Shown here piece after piece: positions 1-8,292 of a DNA stretch of 32,397 nt. The notes under the pieces were generated by a model. That model saw only the letters and a list, made by a program, of their open reading frames with translations. It made no database searches and was not told the origin of the DNA. A program made the translations under genes and the position numbers. Position 1 is the stretch's first letter, and each line of letters begins with the position of its first letter. The stretch comes from Duganella sp. (GTDB lineage: Bacteria; Pseudomonadota; Gammaproteobacteria; Burkholderiales; Burkholderiaceae_D): assembly GCA_026225475.1 (NCBI GenBank), contig JAMFSU010000095.1, forward strand, positions 1 to 32,397, in the 5' to 3' direction.

Positions 1-275
1 AGCAGCGCAATGCGCAGCGAGCGGTTTTGGTTTGAGCCGCTTCGAGCCGGGCCAGTGATGTGCTGTAGAAAATGGATAAGAGGGGCGCATGTTTGAGCGC
101 AGCGAGTTTGCGACCCTCCCATTTTCTACGGCGCATCGCTGGGAACCCCGTAGGGGCCCGGATCGCGCGGTCGCCTTCTTTTGCTTAGCTTTTCTTGGCG
201 AGACAAGAAAAGTAAGCGGCTGCCGGGCCGCACCCGGCTAGGTAGTCCGAAGAAAACACAGCATCAGCAACCAAG
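1..275 (+). repeat. Left copy of a ~275-bp structured intergenic repeat (inverted with respect to 31918-32191)
   Basis: Read directly, this stretch matches the reverse complement of 31918-32191 with roughly a dozen differences and one single-base indel. It is built of successive hairpins: a long one at 62-132 whose outer arms GTAGAAAATGG (65-75) and CCATTTTCTAC (119-129) pair perfectly and whose inner CGCA (86-89) pairs with TGCG (109-112); CCCC-gta-GGGG near 147-157; CTTTTCTTG (189-197) with CAAGAAAAG (204-212), extended by GCTTA/TAAGC; and GCCGGG (222-227) with CCCGGC (233-238). There is no credible gene inside. Similar repeats are common between genes in Burkholderiales genomes, as I recall them. 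No transposase is nearby. Its function is unknown. Confidence 0.85.
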
Positions 276-311
276 AAAAGAGGTTGCCGGTTTGACCCAC
301 GTAGTACAACG

Positions 312-926
312 TCAATACAACCCAGCCTGAGTCCGCGTCGGCAATTCCTTATCATAACTCTCGGCATCGAAGTCCCCACCCGCCAGCCGCTTGTGCATAG
401 CACCTGGACTAGGCAAGCGGTCACGGCTGATCTGCTGCCCCACATCCCACAACGAGGAACGCACGATCGCCTTGGAACAGTGGAAGTAAGCCGCCTCCAC
501 GGTCACCACAATCACCGCACGCGGCAGCTTCTCGCGCACTTCGAAGCGCTCCAGCAGGGATGGCTCGACCGAGATGACAGCGCTGCCGTTGACGCGCAAG
601 GTCTCACCAATGCCGGGAATGATGAATAACAGCGAAACCCGTCCGTCCTCGACGATATTGCGCAGATTGTCGACCCGATTGTTACCGGGACGATCAGGAA
701 TGGCCAAGGTACGCTCATCAAGGATGGCGACAAAACCGGCAGCATCCCCTTTGGGCGAACAGTCGGTGCCGCCCGCTCCGGCCGAGGCAATCACCAGAAA
801 CGGTGCCGCCTGGATAAAGGCGCGGTAATCCTCATTGAGAAACGCAATTTCCTTGCGTACCGCGCGCTCATGCGGGACGCCATACAGCGCTTCCAGCTGC
901 GCGACGGTGCTGATCAGATGGTTCAT
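312..926 (-). CDS. PPOX-class FMN-binding protein (pyridoxamine 5'-phosphate oxidase-like split-barrel, DR2398/MSMEG_1061 type)
   Basis: This 204-residue protein has the layout of the pyridoxamine-phosphate-oxidase-like flavin-binding split barrel. It contains a strand pair around FLVIASAGAGGTDCSPKGD (about residues 43-61), then a segment with DRPGNNRVDNLRNI (78-91), which in this family contacts the FMN phosphate, and SLLFIIPGIGETLRVNG (97-113). The C-terminal helix region around FHCSKAIVRSSLW is also typical. Such proteins are soluble FMN-dependent oxidoreductases of mostly unknown substrate; they are not vitamin B6 biosynthesis enzymes. The start at 926 gives the usual family length, though the ribosome-binding site is weak. 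It is divergent from tauA with about 200 bp between. A flavin protein beside a sulfonate importer could serve organosulfur metabolism, but that is inference. Confidence 0.85.
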   Translation of the reverse strand: MNHLISTVAQLEALYGVPHERAVRKEIAFLNEDYRAFIQAAPFLVIASAGAGGTDCSPKGDAAGFVAILDERTLAIPDRPGNNRVDNLRNIVEDGRVSLLFIIPGIGETLRVNGSAVISVEPSLLERFEVREKLPRAVIVVTVEAAYFHCSKAIVRSSLWDVGQQISRDRLPSPGAMHKRLAGGDFDAESYDKELPTRTQAGLY

Positions 927-1036
927 GTCTTACCCATGTCCAGTTGTCAAAAATTGCATTGGGTGCCACTGCCAAAGCAAGCCTCGACTATAGCCGCCAA
1001 CAGATGTTCCAGTCACGGATTTTCATAGTGCAGGCA

Positions 1037-1092
1037 ATGCATATGCATAGCCGGAAATATTCGTATTGCGCCATGACAGTGACTTTTATACT
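1037..1092 (+). promoter_or_regulatory. Putative tauA promoter with an upstream 12-bp palindrome
   Basis: The gap before tauA holds a perfect palindrome ATGCATATGCAT (1037-1048). It is followed by TTGCGC (1066-1071) and TATACT (1087-1092), a plausible -35/-10 pair with a short 15-bp spacer, ending about 30 bp before the chosen tauA start. Sulfonate operons in proteobacteria are usually activated by the LysR-type regulators CysB/Cbl from a site just upstream of a weak promoter. The palindrome has the right position for an activator site, but no CysB consensus is strict enough to assign it. Confidence 0.35.
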
Positions 1093-1123
1093 CGGAAAAT
1101 CATCCACTCGGCCATCCCAAAAA

Positions 1124-2128
1124 ATGAAAAAAACATTGCATGCCCTGCTGTTGTCCTCGATCACCGTTGCCGCCATCATGAGCGGCAACGCTTCTGCCCA
1201 GAGCAAGGAAGTCGTCATCGCTTATCAGGATATGGTAGTGCCATGGCGCTATGCCCAGGAAACCCAGAATTTCGAACAGAAGACCGGCTACAAAGTGACC
1301 TTCCGCAAACTCGCCAGCGGTGCTGATGTCATTCGCGCACTGGCATCGGGTTCGGTGCAGATCGGTGAGGCCGGTTCGGCGCCGATTGCTTCCGGCCTGT
1401 CGCAGGGATTGGATATTGAGCTGTTCTGGATTCTCGATAACATCAACGATGCAGAGGCGCTGGTGGTGCGCAATGGCAGCGGCGTCAAGACGCTGGCCGA
1501 TCTGAAGGACAAGCGCATTGCCGTGCCGTTTGTTTCAACCTCGCATTTCCACACTTTGCTGGCGCTGGAAAACGCCAAGGTCGATCCTCGCACGGTCAAG
1601 ATCGTCAATCTGCGTCCACCTGAGATTGCCGCTGCCTGGGAGCGTGGCGACATCGACGCGACCTTCATCTGGGACCCGGTGCTGGCCAAGGTAAAAAAGA
1701 GCGGCCAGGTCCTGATCACCTCCGGTGAAATCGCTAAACAGACTGGCAAAGCCACCTTCGACGGTATCGTCGTGAGCAAGGCATTTGCGCGCCAGAACGA
1801 TGCCTTCCTGACCGAACTGGTCAAGACACTGGCGGCGACCGACGACAACTATCGTCGCAACAAGGCGGCCTGGACTGCCGATTCGGCACAGGTCAAGGCG
1901 GTTGCCAAATGGTCCGGTGCGGAAGCGGCCGAGGTACCGGCCAGCCTGAGCCTGTATGAATTCCCGACCTTGCAGCAGCAGGCCTCGGCGCAGTGGCTCG
2001 GTGGCGGTGCTGCCAAGTCGCTGGCGGCAACCGCCGCGTTCCTGAAGACGCAGGGCAGTATCCAGAACGTGTTGCCCGATTACAGTACAGGAGTCAATGC
2101 CACATGGGTACGCAAAGCAGCACAATAA
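1124..2128 (+). CDS. tauA: Taurine/sulfonate ABC transporter, periplasmic substrate-binding protein TauA
   Basis: TauA captures taurine or related sulfonates in the periplasm and delivers them to TauBC. The 334-residue product begins [10 protein letters not shown] and has a Sec signal peptide with a likely cut after ASA (about residue 25). Diagnostic similarity to E. coli TauA as I know it includes VVIAYQ at the mature N-terminus, [56 protein letters not shown] and a tail with FLKTQGSI. The open frame runs further upstream to 944, but 1124 is chosen because it puts the signal peptide at the terminus; the ribosome-binding site is poor. It overlaps tauB by 25 bp. No taurine dioxygenase gene (tauD) follows the operon, so the sulfur must be released by an enzyme encoded elsewhere. 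Confidence 0.88.
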   Translation: MKKTLHALLLSSITVAAIMSGNASAQSKEVVIAYQDMVVPWRYAQETQNFEQKTGYKVTFRKLASGADVIRALASGSVQIGEAGSAPIASGLSQGLDIELFWILDNINDAEALVVRNGSGVKTLADLKDKRIAVPFVSTSHFHTLLALENAKVDPRTVKIVNLRPPEIAAAWERGDIDATFIWDPVLAKVKKSGQVLITSGEIAKQTGKATFDGIVVSKAFARQNDAFLTELVKTLAATDDNYRRNKAAWTADSAQVKAVAKWSGAEAAEVPASLSLYEFPTLQQQASAQWLGGGAAKSLAATAAFLKTQGSIQNVLPDYSTGVNATWVRKAAQ

Positions 2129-2919
2129 GCCCATTGCAGCCCGGCGGACAGCTCGCTATCCGCGATCTGTCGGTGCGCTTTGCCGGTGCCGCTCAGCAGG
2201 AAGCGTTGGCGCTGGCCAATGTCGACCTGTCGATCGCACCGGGTGAGTTCGTGGTCGCACTGGGTCCGTCCGGCTGCGGCAAGACCACGCTGCTCAATTG
2301 CCTGGCCGGATTCGTGCAGGCGTCACAGGGCGAGGTCTTGCTGGACCAGGTCGCCGTCACCGGCCCTAGTCCTGAACTGGGCGTGGTGTTTCAGAAGCAT
2401 GCTCTGTTGCCGTGGCTGAATGTGATTGACAACGTCGCGCTCGGTTTGCGCTTTCGTGGTGTCTCGCGCAGCCAGCGCAACGACATCGCGCGGGAGCAAC
2501 TGGGCCTGGTCGGGTTGACGCAATTTGCCCAGGCGCCGGTGTATCAACTCTCCGGCGGCATGCAGCAACGGGTCGGGATTGCCCGCGCACTGGCCAACGA
2601 TCCGCGCGTGTTGTTGATGGATGAGCCGATGGGCGCGCTCGATGCGTTCACCCGCGAGTCGATACAAGAATTGCTGGTGAAGGTATGGCAACGCACCGGC
2701 AAGACCATTTTCTTCATCACGCACAGCGTCGAGGAGGCCTTGTTTCTGGCTTCGCGCGTGATTGTCATGTCGCCGCGTCCGGGCCGCATTACCGATCAGT
2801 TCGAACTGCCGTTTTCACGTGCCTATCTGGCCTCTGGCGACGCCCGCGCGGTCAAGTCGTCGGCTGACTTCATCGGCTGGCGCGAACGCCTGCTGCAACT
2901 AGTGCACCACCCTTCCTGA
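2104..2919 (+). CDS. tauB: Taurine/sulfonate ABC transporter, ATP-binding protein TauB
   Basis: Cytoplasmic ATPase that powers the TauAC importer. Over 271 residues it shows Walker A GPSGCGKT (54-61), Q-loop Gln at about 97 in [11 protein letters not shown], signature LSGGMQQ (149-155), Walker B LLMDEP (170-175) followed by the D-loop GALDA, and the H-loop His in [11 protein letters not shown] (about 207). The [16 protein letters not shown] stretch is characteristic of the nitrate/sulfonate/taurine importer branch. The start at 2104 lies inside the end of tauA and has AGGAG at 2089-2093, so translation is probably coupled. The longer frame to 1993 would lie wholly over tauA and is not used. 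Length is close to the family norm of 250-270. Confidence 0.9.
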   Translation: MGTQSSTISPLQPGGQLAIRDLSVRFAGAAQQEALALANVDLSIAPGEFVVALGPSGCGKTTLLNCLAGFVQASQGEVLLDQVAVTGPSPELGVVFQKHALLPWLNVIDNVALGLRFRGVSRSQRNDIAREQLGLVGLTQFAQAPVYQLSGGMQQRVGIARALANDPRVLLMDEPMGALDAFTRESIQELLVKVWQRTGKTIFFITHSVEEALFLASRVIVMSPRPGRITDQFELPFSRAYLASGDARAVKSSADFIGWRERLLQLVHHPS

Positions 2920-2932
2920 CCCGCTGTTGACC

Positions 2933-3841
2933 ATGACACCTCCGGCTTCCTCTTCCGTTGCTTCCCTCCATTCAGTGACTGCGCTGGCTGCCGAGCAGAA
3001 CGCAGCAGTAGCAGCAGTACTGCCGCCAGCAATCTCGCGCTTGCCGCCCGCCCGCGTCTATCCGCGCCCCGGCAGCGGCAAGACCCGCGGCGTTACCATC
3101 GCCACCATCATTGTGCTGCTGTTGATCTGGTGGGCCGTTACCGCCCGCGCCTGGATTGCGCCGTTATTCCTGCCGTCGCCAGCGGCGGTCTGGCAGGCCG
3201 CACGCGCGGCCTGGGACGGCAATGTGCAAGGCGGTCTGCCGTTATGGCAACATCTGGCATGGAGTCTGTTGCGCGTGTTCGGCGCATTTGTGCTGGCGGC
3301 AATCAGCGCCATACCGCTGGGTTTACTGATGGGGACCAATCGCATCGTGCGCGCGATCTTCGATCCCTTGCTGGAGTTCTATCGCCCGCTGCCGCCGTTG
3401 GCGTATCTGCCCTTGATCGTGATCTGGTTCGGCATCGATGAGACCGCCAAGGTGTTGCTGATCTATCTGGCCTGCTTCGCGCCGATTGCGGTTGCCACTC
3501 AGGCCGGTGTCAATGGTGTGCTGTCGGAACAATTGCATGCGGCCTTGTCGATGGGCGCAACACGCTGGCAATTGCTGCGCCATGTGATCTTGCCTGCGTC
3601 GTTGCCGGATATCCTGACCGGCCTGCGCATTGCCATCGGCTTCGGCTGGACCACGCTGGTGGCCGCCGAAATGGTGGCAGCCACAGCCGGGGTCGGGCAA
3701 CTGGTATTGAATGCCTCCAACTTCCTGCGTACCGACGTGGTGATCATGGGCATCATCCTGATCGGCATCGTCGCGTATCTGTTCGATCTGGTCATGCGCC
3801 GCCTGGAGCACCGCCTGGTGCCGTGGAAGGCTCAACGCTGA
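2933..3841 (+). CDS. tauC: Taurine/sulfonate ABC transporter, permease TauC
   Basis: Inner-membrane channel subunit of the TauABC importer, 302 residues. The first 45 residues are Ala/Pro/Ser-rich and probably cytoplasmic. About six membrane segments follow, starting at GVTIATIIVLLLIWWAVTA. The BPD_transp_1 domain carries the EAA-type loop for ATPase contact in LSMGATRWQLLRHVILPASLPDILTGLR. The motif PLAYLPLIVIWFGID is typical of the TauC/SsuC family. The ATG at 2933 follows tauB by 13 bp; a TTG two codons earlier (2927) is an alternative start. The gene completes a full three-component importer with tauA and tauB. The exact ligand (taurine or another sulfonate) is not decided by the permease sequence. 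Confidence 0.88.
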   Translation: MTPPASSSVASLHSVTALAAEQNAAVAAVLPPAISRLPPARVYPRPGSGKTRGVTIATIIVLLLIWWAVTARAWIAPLFLPSPAAVWQAARAAWDGNVQGGLPLWQHLAWSLLRVFGAFVLAAISAIPLGLLMGTNRIVRAIFDPLLEFYRPLPPLAYLPLIVIWFGIDETAKVLLIYLACFAPIAVATQAGVNGVLSEQLHAALSMGATRWQLLRHVILPASLPDILTGLRIAIGFGWTTLVAAEMVAATAGVGQLVLNASNFLRTDVVIMGIILIGIVAYLFDLVMRRLEHRLVPWKAQR

Positions 3842-3955
3842 TGTACTCCTGAGGCATCGCTTGAAAAAATGGATAAGGATATGCAAAACGATTCGTTCGT
3901 TGCGCATGGCAGGCTCGGTAGCATCATTTTCCCACCTCACTCGTTGGAAGCTGCC

Positions 3956-5245
3956 ATGACCCAAGCCCCGCAATGGAAATTCGAAACGCTGTCCGTGCAT
4001 GCTGGCTATTCGCCGGACCCGACCACCAAGGCGGTCGCCGTGCCGATCTATCAGACGGTGGCGTTTGCCTTCGACGATACCCAGCATGGCGCCGATCTGT
4101 TCGACCTCAAGGTGCAAGGTAATATCTATTCGCGCATCATGAACCCGACGCAGGATGTGCTGGAACAGCGCGTGGCCGCGCTTGAGGGTGGCATTGCCGC
4201 GCTGGCAGTGGCCTCCGGCCAGGCGGCAGTGACCTATGCGATCCAGACCATTGCCGAAGCTGGCGACAATATCGTCTCCGCTTCCACGCTGTATGGCGGC
4301 ACCTACAATCTGTTCGCGCATACGCTGCCGCAGTTCGGCATCGAAACCCGCTTCGCCGATCCACGCGTACCCGCTTCGTTCGAACAGCATATCGATGCGC
4401 GCACCAAGGCCGTGTTCATCGAATCGATCGGCAACCCGCTTGGCAACATCACCGATATTGCCGCGATTGCCGAGATTGCGCATCGTCACGGTGTGCCGCT
4501 GATCGTCGACAACACGGTCGCCACCCCCTATTTGCTGCGCCCGATTGAACATGGCGCCGACATCGTGGTGCACTCGTTGACCAAATATCTGGGCGGCCAC
4601 GGCACCAGTCTGGGCGGGGCAATTGTTGACTCCGGAAAATTCCCGTGGGCGCAGCACAAGGAGCGTTTCAAACGGCTCAATGAGCCCGACGTCAGCTATC
4701 ACGGCGTGGTCTACACCGAGGCCCTGGGCGCGGCCGCCTACATCGGTCGTGCCCGCGTGGTGCCGCTGCGCAATACCGGTGCAGCGCTGTCGCCATTCAA
4801 CAGTTTCCTGATCCTGCAAGGCATCGAGACACTGGCCTTGCGGCTGGACCGCATCACCGCCAATGCGCTGGCGGTGGCCAAGTATCTGCAACAGCATCCG
4901 CAGGTGAACTGGGTCAACTATGCCGGTCTGGAAGGTCATCCTGATCATGCACTGGCGCAAAAATATTTCAAAGGCAAGGCCTCCGGCATCCTGACCTTCG
5001 GCGTCAAGGATGGCCTCAGCGGCGGCGCCCGGTTTCAGGATGCGCTCAAGTTGTTCACGCGCCTGGTCAACATTGGCGATGCCAAGTCGCTGGCCACCCA
5101 TCCGGCATCCACCACGCATCGCCAGTTGTCGCCGGCTGAGCTGGCCAAGGCCGGAGTGACCGAGGACACGGTGCGGCTATCGATTGGCATCGAACATATT
5201 GATGATCTGCTGGCCGATCTGCAGCAGGCACTGGCGGCGATTTAA
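3956..5245 (+). CDS. metY: O-acetylhomoserine sulfhydrylase / aminocarboxypropyltransferase (Cys/Met metabolism PLP enzyme)
   Basis: PLP enzyme that forms homocysteine from O-acetylhomoserine and sulfide, feeding methionine synthesis. The 429-residue length fits MetY. Features visible: the N-terminal block [20 protein letters not shown], then [53 protein letters not shown], and the PLP-binding Lys at about 210 in [16 protein letters not shown]. The C-terminal half contains [24 protein letters not shown], typical of this subgroup. The start at 3956 has GGAAG just upstream and yields the classical N-terminus; the frame reaching back to 3869 adds 29 unconserved residues. It follows tauC by about 114 bp on the same strand, with no promoter or riboswitch recognised between, so the locus probably ties sulfonate uptake to sulfide incorporation. 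Confidence 0.93.
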   Translation: MTQAPQWKFETLSVHAGYSPDPTTKAVAVPIYQTVAFAFDDTQHGADLFDLKVQGNIYSRIMNPTQDVLEQRVAALEGGIAALAVASGQAAVTYAIQTIAEAGDNIVSASTLYGGTYNLFAHTLPQFGIETRFADPRVPASFEQHIDARTKAVFIESIGNPLGNITDIAAIAEIAHRHGVPLIVDNTVATPYLLRPIEHGADIVVHSLTKYLGGHGTSLGGAIVDSGKFPWAQHKERFKRLNEPDVSYHGVVYTEALGAAAYIGRARVVPLRNTGAALSPFNSFLILQGIETLALRLDRITANALAVAKYLQQHPQVNWVNYAGLEGHPDHALAQKYFKGKASGILTFGVKDGLSGGARFQDALKLFTRLVNIGDAKSLATHPASTTHRQLSPAELAKAGVTEDTVRLSIGIEHIDDLLADLQQALAAI

Positions 5246-5412
5246 AGCGCGTAGCGGCCAGCGGCCAGTTGGCCTGGTCGCTGGAGGGTAGCGGCAAGCA
5301 AACGCGCGTGGTGTTAGGTACACTGTTGCCTGGCGCAAACGATGATGACCGTATCGATTGTCGATTGCGCGCACCATTTTGCCTTTCCCCAACCGTCATC
5401 AAAGGATCCAGC

Positions 5413-6177
5413 ATGAACCAAGCTGTCGCATCAAAAATTGCGCTCGTCACCGGCGCCGGCAGCGGGATCGGCCTGGCAGTGGCACAAGCCCTGCTGGCCG
5501 ACGGTTTTGCCGTGATCTTTGCCGGTCGCCGCCGCGAACTGCTGGACGAAGCGGTCGCCGCTGCTGCGGCTGCCGGTCAGCAAGCACTGGCACTGCAGGT
5601 CGACATCCGCGATCCGGCCAGCGTTGATGCCCTGTATCAAAACGTCACCAGCCACTATGGCCGGCTCGATGTGCTGTTCAACAATGCCGGTGTCGGCACC
5701 CCGGCGGTGCCGTTTGACGAACTCGCGGTCGAGCAATGGAAGAACGTCATCGATACCAATCTGACCGGCGCTTTCCTTTGTGCGCGCGGCGCGTTCCGCC
5801 TGATGCGCACGCAGACGCCGCAAGGCGGGCGCATCATCAATAACGGTTCGATTTCGGCGCATACGCCGCGCCCTCTCAGTTCGGCCTATACCGCCAGCAA
5901 GCATGCGGTGACCGGCTTGACCAAGAGCATCGCGCTCGATGGCCGGCAGCACAACATCGTCTGTAGCCAGGTCGACATCGGCAATGCCCTGACCGCACTG
6001 TCAGCGCGCATGACCAAGGGTGTCCTGCAAGCCAATGGCGAGATTGCCGCCGAGCCGATGATGGACGTCAAGCATGTGGCTGATGCCGTGCGTTATATGG
6101 CGTCGTTGCCCTTGAGCGCCAACGTGTTGAACATGACGGTGATGGCCAGCAATATGCCCTTTGTCGGGCGCGGTTAA
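5413..6177 (+). CDS. Short-chain dehydrogenase/reductase (classical SDR)
   Basis: Predicted cytoplasmic NAD(P)-dependent oxidoreductase, 254 residues, of the classical SDR fold. It has the cofactor motif TGAGSGIG (13-20), NNAG (90-93), a catalytic Ser at about 146 in NGSIS, and the Tyr159-Lys163 pair in YTASK. Arg residues just after the second beta strand (AGRRRE) suggest NADP(H) preference. The start at 5413 has AAAGGA eight bases upstream; the frame continuing to 5269 lies in the intergenic gap. It sits between metY and an MFS gene on the same strand, so it may belong to the same transcript. The substrate cannot be read from the sequence; a role in processing a sulfur compound or the MFS substrate is only a guess. 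Confidence 0.9.
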   Translation: MNQAVASKIALVTGAGSGIGLAVAQALLADGFAVIFAGRRRELLDEAVAAAAAAGQQALALQVDIRDPASVDALYQNVTSHYGRLDVLFNNAGVGTPAVPFDELAVEQWKNVIDTNLTGAFLCARGAFRLMRTQTPQGGRIINNGSISAHTPRPLSSAYTASKHAVTGLTKSIALDGRQHNIVCSQVDIGNALTALSARMTKGVLQANGEIAAEPMMDVKHVADAVRYMASLPLSANVLNMTVMASNMPFVGRG

Positions 6178-6206
6178 ACCAGGACCTGAACAGTAGCCAT
6201 ACCCGT

Positions 6207-7424
6207 ATGCGCCAGCCAACCACAGCCAGCGTCGCGCTGGACAGCGACAGCACCGATAGCATCGACACCAGTAGCCGCCGTCGCACCTTGATTGCTGCCT
6301 GTAGCGCGCATGCCATTCACGACGGCCTGACCGATCTGATCTATGTGCTATTGCCACTCTGGCAAAGTCAGTTTGCCATCAGCTATGCCTTGATTGGCTT
6401 GTTGCGCGGCACCTATTCCGGCGTGATGGCCTGCTTTCAGTTGCTGGCCACCCGACTGGCCAAGCGTTGGGGCCGCCGCCGCATGCTGATCGCCGGTACC
6501 GCGCTGGCCGGGCTGGCCTATCTGATTGCCGGTCAGGCCGGTGGACTGGCCACCTTGATGCTGGCGCTGGCCTTGGGAGGCCTGGGCGCCAGTACGCAAC
6601 ATCCGCTGGCGTCCTCGCTGGTGACCGATGCCTACGAGGCTGGCGGCGGTGTCAAGGAAGCCTTGTCGCAATACAATTTTGCCGGTGACATCGGCAAGAC
6701 GCTGATACCGGGTCTGGTTGGATTGCTGCTGGTGGTGATGAGCTGGCAGAGCAGCGTCACGCTCATGGGTCTGCTCGGTCTGGTCGCGGCTGGCTTGCTG
6801 TGGTGGCTGGTGCCGCGTCAACTGGACAACGCCAGTGTGCACAAAAAGTCCGCCAAAAACATCGTCGGCAGTGGCTCCGCCAGCGGCCTGCGGGCGCTGC
6901 TGATGACGGGTGCGCTCGACAGTGCCGTGCGCATGGGCTTTCTTACTTTTTTGCCGTTTTTGCTGAAAAGCAAAGGGGCGGGTACTGCCGGTATCGGCCT
7001 GGCCTTGTCGTTGCTGTTTGTCGGCGGCGCGTTTGGCAAACTGCTGTGCGGCTATCTGGGCGCACGCATCGGCATGATGAAAACCGTCTGGCTGACCGAA
7101 TCTGCCACCGCCCTGCTGATCGTGCTGGCGGTGTGGTTGCCGCTGAGCGGTGTCATGCTGATGCTACCGCTGCTGGGACTGGCCTTGAATGGCACCTCTT
7201 CGGTACTGTATGGCGTGGTGCCGGAGTTGACCAGCCCCGGCAAGCGCGAACAGGCCTTTGCGTTGTTCTATACCGGCACCATCGGCGGCGGCGCGCTGGC
7301 GCCGATCCTGTTCGGCCGGCTCGGTGACTTCGCCGGCGTGCCGGTGGCGCTGGTGAGTTTGGCCGCCATCCTGCTGTTCACGCTGCCGTTGTCATGGCGG
7401 GTACAACAGGGCTTGCCAGCGTGA
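6207..7424 (+). CDS. MFS transporter (fosmidomycin-resistance-like branch)
   Basis: Inner-membrane transporter of the major facilitator superfamily, 405 residues with about 12 hydrophobic segments in two halves separated by a basic loop near residues 205-220. The N-terminal HAIHDGLTDLIYVLLPLWQ followed by ALIGLLRGTYSG resembles the H-x-x-x-D ... PL pattern of the Fsr-type (fosmidomycin resistance) proteins. KRWGRRRMLIAG after segment 2 is the conserved MFS basic loop. Roughly 30 hydrophilic residues precede the first membrane segment, so the start at 6207 is not certain; no strong ribosome-binding site is visible. It begins 29 bp after the SDR gene and ends only 8 bp from the convergent VOC gene. 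Direction and substrate are unknown; efflux is plausible for this branch. Confidence 0.85.
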   Translation: MRQPTTASVALDSDSTDSIDTSSRRRTLIAACSAHAIHDGLTDLIYVLLPLWQSQFAISYALIGLLRGTYSGVMACFQLLATRLAKRWGRRRMLIAGTALAGLAYLIAGQAGGLATLMLALALGGLGASTQHPLASSLVTDAYEAGGGVKEALSQYNFAGDIGKTLIPGLVGLLLVVMSWQSSVTLMGLLGLVAAGLLWWLVPRQLDNASVHKKSAKNIVGSGSASGLRALLMTGALDSAVRMGFLTFLPFLLKSKGAGTAGIGLALSLLFVGGAFGKLLCGYLGARIGMMKTVWLTESATALLIVLAVWLPLSGVMLMLPLLGLALNGTSSVLYGVVPELTSPGKREQAFALFYTGTIGGGALAPILFGRLGDFAGVPVALVSLAAILLFTLPLSWRVQQGLPA

Positions 7425-7432
7425 TCAGGTAA

Positions 7433-8272
7433 TCAGGTGAAGGCCAGAATCACGCCCTGCGCCTGCGCCGGTGCCACCACCAGTTGACCTCCAGCACCTT
7501 CCAGCACCTGCACGCCGTTGTCCGTCAACAGCGTGCGCGTCTGCGCCCGTGTCGCGACGCGTACTGTCAAACCAATGGCGCGCTCGATCTGCTGCGGCAC
7601 CAGGGCAATGTCGATGCCGTAATGCCGGGCCACGCCCTCGCGCGTCAGATACCAGACCGCCACCGGGCCAGCCTGAAATCGCACACCGTGGGCATGGAAA
7701 GAAATCGTCTCGGCACCAAACGCTTGCGTCAGCAGCGTCGCCGAGGCCGCCGGATCGGGGCTGACATACACATATTCGGCCAGCCCGCGCGCGCCGTTGG
7801 GATGCTCTTGCCATTGGCGGCGCCAGACCAGTTCCGGCGTGCCATGTTCGCAAAAGAACACGCGTCCGTTGGGTACCAGCGCGGCGGCAATCCGCAACGT
7901 GCGGAAACGGGCATCGCCCAGCCATTCACCATCGACCTCAACCGGTCGATGAAAGGCGCCCGGCGCGCTGCCTTCCAGGGCAATCTGGCGCGCCGACAAG
8001 TCGGCCCAGGTGCGGTCGGCATCGGCCGTCTTGAACACCAAACCGGCCAGCCCTTGCGGATGTTCCCATTGAACCCCGGGTTGACTGGCATTGCGCGGCT
8101 CGACACCGAGCAGCTCCAGATAATCGTCGCCAAAAATGGCCAGGTGGTTGCTGGTGCCCTTGGAGTGGTGGCCGCGCGGCGTCAGCGTAAATCCCAGTTG
8201 TGCATAGTGGGCGGCAGCGTCGTCGATGTGTTGCTGCACATGGATGACGACATGGTCAATGCGTTCAGACAT
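7433..8272 (-). CDS. VOC-superfamily protein, glyoxalase-like domain
   Basis: Protein of 279 residues with two vicinal-oxygen-chelate modules. It opens with RIDHVVIHVQQHIDDAAAHYAQLGF, the typical first strand with a metal-ligand His and the following helix. It continues with SNHLAIFGDDYLELLGV (about 42-58), where the Glu is a usual metal ligand, and a second module around YVYVSPDPAASATLLTQAFG. This is the arrangement of the Glyoxalase_3 / glyoxalase-like group, whose members are mostly uncharacterised. The start at 8272 has GGAG seven bases upstream; the longer frame to 8449 runs antisense-free over the next gene and is rejected. It lies 20 bp downstream of the double ABC ATPase gene on the same strand and is probably the last gene of that operon. 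Confidence 0.85.
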   Translation of the reverse strand: MSERIDHVVIHVQQHIDDAAAHYAQLGFTLTPRGHHSKGTSNHLAIFGDDYLELLGVEPRNASQPGVQWEHPQGLAGLVFKTADADRTWADLSARQIALEGSAPGAFHRPVEVDGEWLGDARFRTLRIAAALVPNGRVFFCEHGTPELVWRRQWQEHPNGARGLAEYVYVSPDPAASATLLTQAFGAETISFHAHGVRFQAGPVAVWYLTREGVARHYGIDIALVPQQIERAIGLTVRVATRAQTRTLLTDNGVQVLEGAGGQLVVAPAQAQGVILAFT

Positions 8273-8292
8273 TTCAGGCTCCAGAAAAATGA

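Noticed and set aside
185..445. Open frames inside the repeat copies (also 31936-32217 and 32097-32354)
   Set aside because: They lie in hairpin-rich repeats, appear in both orientations and resemble the spurious proteins often predicted from such repeats.
3842..3955. SAM or other riboswitch in front of metY
   Set aside because: The 114-bp gap shows no extended paired helices or terminator of a known riboswitch.
3323..5119. 598-codon open frame on the minus strand opposite metY and tauC
   Set aside because: It is the antisense shadow of two well-supported genes; composition is rich in Arg, Gln, His and Gly with no domain, as expected for reverse reading of high-GC coding DNA.
5246..5300. 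Hairpin after metY as a terminator
   Set aside because: The pairing around 5255-5285 is imperfect and has no T-run, so termination between metY and the SDR gene is not supported.
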